Shown: piece after piece, positions 55,664-60,236 of the stretch
Position numbering within the stretch: position 1 is the first letter of the stretch
Layout: the number at the start of each line of letters is the position of its first letter
From: Nocardia elegans NBRC 108235
GTDB taxonomy: Bacteria > Actinomycetota > Actinomycetes > Mycobacteriales > Mycobacteriaceae
DNA: 60,236 nucleotides
Reading direction: 5' to 3'
NCBI RefSeq assembly: GCF_001612845.1
Contig: NZ_BDBF01000019.1
Span: forward strand, 1 to 60,236
Made by a program: the position numbers and the translations under genes
Notes under the pieces: generated by a model
Told to the model about the DNA's origin: nothing
The model's input: the letters and a program-made list of their open reading frames with translations, nothing else
Database searches by the model: none

Positions 55664-56503
55664 GTGACCACCACACTTCCCGCCCCCGCAACCGGCCGGC
55701 ACGCCGCGCGCGCCGCGATTCCCGTTGCCAGCAACCGCATTTCACTGCGCCAGACCGTCGAGAACTCGCTCACCATGGCGTATCGCGGCATCCTCAAGAT
55801 CAAGCACAATCCGGAACAGCTGTTCGACGTCACCGTGCAGCCGATCCTGTTCACCGCCCTGTTCGCCTACATCTTCGGCGGCGCCATCGGCGGCAGCGTG
55901 CAGGCCTACCTACCGGTGCTGATTCCGGGCATCCTGGTCCAGACGGTCGTACTCACCTCGGTCGTCACCGGCACCCAGCTGCGCGAGGATATGGACAAGG
56001 GCGTCTTCGACCGCTTCAAATCCCTTCCCATCGCCCGTGTTTCGGCACTGGCGGGCGCGCTGATCGCCGATATGGTGCGCTACGGCATCGCCACCGTCCT
56101 CACCATCGTGGTCGGCCTGATCCTGGGCTACCGGCCCGAGGGCGGCGTCGTCGGCGTGGTCGTCGCCGGTCTGGTCGTGGTGTTCTGCTCGTTCGCGGTC
56201 AGCTGGATCTGGGCGCTGGTCGGTGTCACCGGTAAGAGCGCCGCCTCGGTCCAGGGCATCTCGATGATGATCATGTTCCCGCTGACCTTCATGTCCGGTG
56301 CGTTCGCTCTGGTCAGCACCATGCCCGGCTGGATGCAGGGCATCAACAAGGCCAATCCCGTGTACTACATGGTGAATTCGTGCCGCGAGCTGATGAACGG
56401 CAACGTCTACAGCAGCAACCTGGCGTGGTGCCTGATCGGCTCGGCGGTCGTGATCGCGATCTTCGCCCCGCTGGCCATCCGGGCCTACATGCGCCGGGCG
56501 TGA
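55664..56503 (+). CDS. ABC-2 type permease, DrrB-type
   Basis: A 279-residue integral membrane protein with six predicted transmembrane helices. The DrrB/ABC-2 pattern is clear: QLFDVTVQPILFTALFAYIF, LREDMDKGVFDRFKSLPIAR and SMMIMFPLTFMSGAFALVSTMPGW. GTG start. With the preceding ATPase it forms an exporter, probably self-protective; the substrate is not readable from sequence. Confidence 0.93.
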   Translation: MTTTLPAPATGRHAARAAIPVASNRISLRQTVENSLTMAYRGILKIKHNPEQLFDVTVQPILFTALFAYIFGGAIGGSVQAYLPVLIPGILVQTVVLTSVVTGTQLREDMDKGVFDRFKSLPIARVSALAGALIADMVRYGIATVLTIVVGLILGYRPEGGVVGVVVAGLVVVFCSFAVSWIWALVGVTGKSAASVQGISMMIMFPLTFMSGAFALVSTMPGWMQGINKANPVYYMVNSCRELMNGNVYSSNLAWCLIGSAVVIAIFAPLAIRAYMRRA

Positions 56504-56518
56504 TCGAATCCACCGCCA

Positions 56519-56556
56519 CACTGTCCGCCGGTCGCGAAGGTGACCGGCGGACAGTG
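56519..56556. terminator. bidirectional hairpin between convergent genes
   Basis: A perfect 15-bp stem (CACTGTCCGCCGGTC at 56519-56533 with its complement at 56542-56556) and an eight-base loop, between the exporter permease and the convergent regulator gene. T runs are short on both strands. Confidence 0.75.
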
Positions 56557-56604
56557 CTGTGGGCAGCTGTCGCCACCTCCCGCGGAGAACGCACGACCCC
56601 CGCC

Positions 56605-59600
56605 TCAGGCGCCGAGCAGAGTTTCCAGTTCCGGCAGCATCGCGAGGATGCGCTGTGCGGCCGAACGGCGGTTGAGACTCGAGACCGCATCCTGTCCGGC
56701 ATCGATCATCTCCGTACCGACGGTGGCCCGCGCCAGATCCAGATGCCGATTCCAGCGCATCGACGAATAATCCTGGCGGCCGACAACTTTCATCGCCAGC
56801 GCCAACAGCGTCGTGCCGGTTTGCGGATCGGTTCCGGTCCGGACCAGATAGGAACCGAGCGCACCGGCGGCGCCGCCGATCTGCGGAAGGTCGATGAACT
56901 GGGTGAGCCGCTCCCGTGCCACCCTGGCCACCTGACCGGGCAACTCCGGCACCTCGTGCACGGCGTCGTGGAGAATGTGGGCGTCGAGCACGGCGCTGGC
57001 GACGATGATGTCCCCCGGCCCCGGACCCGCCCCGGCATACGGCCAATTGAACAGTTGCAGGCTGCGCCGGAACGTGCGCAGACCGCGCTCGATATCACCT
57101 TCCGCCAGTTCGAGTTCCGCCATCCCGGCGACAACCGCACCCTTGCGGTGGTTCGGCTGCGTCACCGGTTCGTCCAATCCGACGCCGTCGTCGATGACGC
57201 CCAGCGCGTGTTCGAGTTCCCGCCGCGCATCGGCCAGCTGTCCGGCGCCGACCATGGAGACCGCGAGGAAGCTGCGCAGTTCCACACTCTCCTCGAAGCA
57301 GCGCAACTCCTGCATCAGCTCCACCGCGCGACGGTAGTAGCCCACGGCCTCCTCGTACCGCGCCGCCTGCGAGGCCATCTGCCCGAGATGCTGGGAGCAC
57401 ATCGCGGTGCCCCAAACATCGCGTCCCTCGAGCAATGCGAGAGCCTGGCGCGCATCGCGGATCGACCCGGCGGTATAGCTGGCGTTTTCGCGCATATTGG
57501 CGCGCAGCAGGAAGGCGAGCGCACGGACGAGGTCGTCGCCGGAGCGGGTGCCCGCCGCCATCAACCGCACGCCGTAGGCGACATCGATTCGCGCGCAGAG
57601 CATGTCACCGAGATACCGGACGCCGGGCGTGAGATCGGCGGTGGCGAGCACGCGGCGGGCCCGGGAGCGGATCACCGCGAGGGGCCGCACTCCGGGCTCG
57701 CCGAAGGCCAGATGCATCGCCAGGAATACGTAGCTCTGCAATTCCAGATCGGCCTCGATCCGAGTGCGCGGCCCCTCGGGCGGCGGCACCGGCACGATCC
57801 GGGGCGCCCAGCTCATCAGCTCCATATGCGCGCCACGCATCACCCAGAGCATGGCGACGGGCGCGAAAACCGAGAACACCGTGCGGGAATCGGCGTTTTC
57901 CACGGCATGGCGCAGCACCGCCAGCAGGTTGTCGAGTTCGGCGGCCAGCGACAGCACCGTGCGGACCTGATCCGGCCCGTCGTAGTTCAGTGCCGTATCG
58001 CGCGCGAATTGCCGTGCCCAGCAGCACATCCGATCCATCACCAGATCGGCCTCGCCGGTCGCGAGCAGCTGTTCCTCACCGAATTCCCGCACCGTCTCGA
58101 GCATGCGGTAGCGAGTGGCTACCATCTCGTCGTCGGCCAGCACGGTAAGTAGCGACTGGCTCACCAGCCCGTCCACAGCGGCCACCGCGTCGATCGAATC
58201 CGGGCCCGCGACCACGGATTCGGCTGCCTCCAAGGAGAATCCGGCGGGAAAGCGGCACAGTCGCCGCAGCGCCAACCGCTGTTCGGGCTCGAGCAGATTC
58301 CAGCTCCACTCGATCACCGCGTGCAGGGTGCGGTGGCGTTCGGGTGAGCTGCGGTCACCGGAACGCAGCAGGGCGAAGCGGTGTTCGAGCCGGCTCTCGA
58401 TCTCCTCCACGCTCATGGTCCGCACCCGCGCCGCGGCCAGTTCGATGGCCAGCGGCAGCCCGTCCAGGGTGCGGCACAAGCGGGCGACGACCGCCGGATC
58501 CAGCCTCGCCGAGGGTCGCACCGCCCGCGCCCGGCTGACGAACAGCTCGGTGGCCGGGGAGCCCTGCGCGTCGATCGCCAAGGGCGGCAACGGATATACC
58601 GTCTCGGCGGTGATCGCCAGCGGCGCCCGGCTGGTGGTCACCACCGTCAGATGTCCACAACTGCCGACCAGGTCGGCGACCACCTCGGCGGCCGCGTCGA
58701 TGAGATGTTCACAGTTGTCCAGGATCAACAGGACGGGACGCAGCGACAGCGCCTCCCGCAACCGGCGCCGGCCGTCGATGGTCTGGTTGCGGCGCAACAC
58801 ATTCGCTTCGCGGGAGTATTCGTTGACACCGAGGACCGCACCGATGGCCGCCTCGATCTCCGCGCACGTCGCGGCGCGGCGCTCACCGGGGTCGCCGTCG
58901 GAAGCGGCACGCAGCGAGGCCAATTCGACCAGCGCCACCGCCTGCTTGCCCGCGATCCGCGCGCCCAACTCGTTGGCGACGCGAGTCTTGCCGGTGCCGC
59001 CCGGGCCGAGCACGGTGGTCACCCGGAACTCCTGGACGAGCTTCTCCAGTGCCACCAGATCGCCGTCGCGGCCAAGCAGCGGATTGGGGGCCGCGCGCAG
59101 GCCGAGCGCCGTATTCGGAGGCGCGGCAGCGGTTTCCGGGTGCCCGTACGGTTCCGGTGACAGCGCGTGCTGGGCGGTGGACACCCGCTGTGTCGCGGAG
59201 GTGGCCTGCCCCGATTGCGGCTGCACCGCCGGATGGTCGCCGCGCAGAATCGCGGTGTTCAACGCCACGAGCGCCGGACCGGGGTCCGCACCCAATTCCT
59301 CACCTAGTCGCGTCCGCAGCCCGGCGAAGACCTCCAGGGCCTCGTTCGCGCGTCCGTCGCCGGCCAGCAAGCGCATCAGGGTGGCATGCGCGGGCTCGTC
59401 GAGCGGTTCGGCCGCGGCCGCCCGCCGCGCCACCCGCAACGCACCGCCGAGATCGCCGGCGGCCTCCCGTGCCGCCAGTTCCACGGTGTCCAGCGCCGAC
59501 CAGCGCGCGGCCGCGAATTCGTGCAGCTCGTCGGCGACGGGACCGGGCGGCAGATCAGCGCCGGGTTCGCCCCGCCACAGCGCGCGTGCCCGCTGCACCA

Positions 59601-60156
59601 GGCCGAGGCATCCGGCGGTATCGCCGCGCTCGAACCGCAGCTGCGCCTCCCGTTCCAGGCCGCGGGCCAGGCTCAGGTCGACCTGCTCCTCGGTCAGCAG
59701 CAGCCGATACCCCGCCGGACCGATTTCCAGTGCCCCCTCGGGCAAGACGGATCGCAATCTCGATACCTGCGTATGCAGGGCGTTCATCGGTGCGCGCGGC
59801 GGCTGTTCGCCCCAGACCTCGCCGATCAGCGCCTGGGCGCTGCGGCTGCGGCCGGGATGCACGGCGAGTGCGGCGATCAGCAATCGCGCCCGGGCGCCGG
59901 GCACCGCGACGAGATCCGTGTCACGGCGCAGCGCGACCTCCCCCAGAAGCGCCACGCGAACGCCCGTCTCGGGCAGCCTTTCGTCCCGGCCGCTGCTGTC
60001 CGGTCGGGTGTGCGTCGTCCCGGCATCCGCACGGGCGGAGCGCGATGTCGACCCGGAGCCGCTGTGATCAGGAAACATGCCGTCGCAATCGTATGTGACC
60101 GGTCGAATGAATATCGGGCGCTGCGCCGGGGCCGACCGCTCCCCGGGCCGCGTCAC
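56605..60156 (-). CDS. AfsR/SARP-type transcriptional regulator
   Basis: A 1183-residue regulator. After an N-terminal extension of about 65 residues comes a winged helix (VRVALLGEVALRRDTDLVAV, then ALIGEVWGEQPPRAPMNALH) and a BTAD dimerisation domain (about 150-315). A NB-ARC-like STAND ATPase follows, with Walker A GPGGTGKT (about 383-390), LLILDNCEH and VVTTSRAPL. The C-terminal 400 residues are TPR-like helical repeats. GTG 60156 is favoured because TAAACT (60169-60164) lies seven bases upstream, consistent with a leaderless mRNA; ATG 60078 is an alternative. Its likely targets include the convergent exporter operon, whose promoter bears heptamer repeats. Confidence 0.9.
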   Translation of the reverse strand: MTRPGERSAPAQRPIFIRPVTYDCDGMFPDHSGSGSTSRSARADAGTTHTRPDSSGRDERLPETGVRVALLGEVALRRDTDLVAVPGARARLLIAALAVHPGRSRSAQALIGEVWGEQPPRAPMNALHTQVSRLRSVLPEGALEIGPAGYRLLLTEEQVDLSLARGLEREAQLRFERGDTAGCLGLVQRARALWRGEPGADLPPGPVADELHEFAAARWSALDTVELAAREAAGDLGGALRVARRAAAAEPLDEPAHATLMRLLAGDGRANEALEVFAGLRTRLGEELGADPGPALVALNTAILRGDHPAVQPQSGQATSATQRVSTAQHALSPEPYGHPETAAAPPNTALGLRAAPNPLLGRDGDLVALEKLVQEFRVTTVLGPGGTGKTRVANELGARIAGKQAVALVELASLRAASDGDPGERRAATCAEIEAAIGAVLGVNEYSREANVLRRNQTIDGRRRLREALSLRPVLLILDNCEHLIDAAAEVVADLVGSCGHLTVVTTSRAPLAITAETVYPLPPLAIDAQGSPATELFVSRARAVRPSARLDPAVVARLCRTLDGLPLAIELAAARVRTMSVEEIESRLEHRFALLRSGDRSSPERHRTLHAVIEWSWNLLEPEQRLALRRLCRFPAGFSLEAAESVVAGPDSIDAVAAVDGLVSQSLLTVLADDEMVATRYRMLETVREFGEEQLLATGEADLVMDRMCCWARQFARDTALNYDGPDQVRTVLSLAAELDNLLAVLRHAVENADSRTVFSVFAPVAMLWVMRGAHMELMSWAPRIVPVPPPEGPRTRIEADLELQSYVFLAMHLAFGEPGVRPLAVIRSRARRVLATADLTPGVRYLGDMLCARIDVAYGVRLMAAGTRSGDDLVRALAFLLRANMRENASYTAGSIRDARQALALLEGRDVWGTAMCSQHLGQMASQAARYEEAVGYYRRAVELMQELRCFEESVELRSFLAVSMVGAGQLADARRELEHALGVIDDGVGLDEPVTQPNHRKGAVVAGMAELELAEGDIERGLRTFRRSLQLFNWPYAGAGPGPGDIIVASAVLDAHILHDAVHEVPELPGQVARVARERLTQFIDLPQIGGAAGALGSYLVRTGTDPQTGTTLLALAMKVVGRQDYSSMRWNRHLDLARATVGTEMIDAGQDAVSSLNRRSAAQRILAMLPELETLLGA

Positions 60157-60182
60157 GTCGTGCAGTTTACTCCGATATATCG
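60157..60182 (-). promoter_or_regulatory. likely promoter of the AfsR/SARP regulator
   Basis: A -10 element TAAACT (60169-60164) ends seven bases before GTG 60156. The 10-bp palindrome CGATATATCG (60173-60182) lies just upstream in an AT-rich stretch and could be a regulator site. No good -35 is visible. The last 54 bases of the window hold no gene. Confidence 0.5.
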
Positions 60183-60236
60183 CAATAATGTTATCGACAG
60201 AGTCCGGCAGTGATGCCGCGCTGACACGGCGCCGAT

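Noticed and set aside
53734..55854. Minus-strand open frame of about 700 codons over menE and the DrrA gene
   Set aside because: Low-complexity shadow frame; both plus-strand genes show textbook motifs and proper starts.

Overview
The window is GC-rich, densely packed actinobacterial chromosome. GTG and TTG starts are common, and ATGA or GTGA stop/start overlaps occur throughout. Gene order over most of its length matches the M. tuberculosis blocks rpoB-mkl-rplL/J, rplA/K-nusG-secE-trpT-had, and yajQ-htpX-grcC-menJ-mgtA-menG-menD-menB-pitA-menE. A fused HadA-HadB dehydratase, several Mce proteins and this synteny point to a mycolate-containing member of the Mycobacteriales. Nocardia is the best guess, from family knowledge rather than a marker search. 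I saw no transposase, integrase, phage gene or CRISPR array.

Layout. 1-14.2 kb (minus strand): the 5' two-thirds or less of rpoB with its promoter, then a complete Mce lipid importer operon (mkl-yrbEA-yrbEB-mceABCDEF and two Mce-associated membrane proteins) lying between rpoB and rplL. 14.3-21 kb (minus): rplL, rplJ with its L10 leader, rplA, rplK, nusG, secE, tRNA-Trp, hadAB, rpmG, and tRNA-Met, -Thr and -Tyr. 21-32.3 kb: yajQ, htpX, a long-chain polyprenyl diphosphate synthase, menJ, an AraC/VOC pair, two small conserved genes, mgtA, a TetR-MFS-SGNH hydrolase cassette with two palindromic operators, and menG. 32.5-36.8 kb: one 1425-residue protein joining an assimilatory nitrate reductase to a CysJ-like diflavin reductase. 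36.9-43.8 kb: an accessory island with an EspL/YbaB-like protein, an EspC-like multidomain protein, a secreted-looking protein with PT and NPM repeats, a translationally coupled ABBA-type prenyltransferase candidate, and a convergent FAD-linked oxidase. 43.8-46.5 kb: an aldo/keto reductase with a divergent TetR regulator, plus small genes. 46.5-54.4 kb: menD, menB, pitA and menE with their usual neighbours. 54.5-60.2 kb: a DrrAB-type ABC exporter preceded by three GTGCAA(G/C) repeats on an exact 11-bp period, facing a large AfsR/SARP-type regulator.

How the genes work together. Most of the right half makes menaquinone: menD, menE and menB build the naphthoquinone, the polyprenyl synthase supplies the tail, menG methylates, and menJ saturates one isoprene unit. 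menA, menC and menF are not here. The left half combines transcription/translation genes with envelope lipid functions (Mce import, mycolate dehydratase). The 36.9-43.8 kb island, where ESX-associated protein types are fused at the translational level to a prenyltransferase candidate, is the best candidate for an undescribed system.
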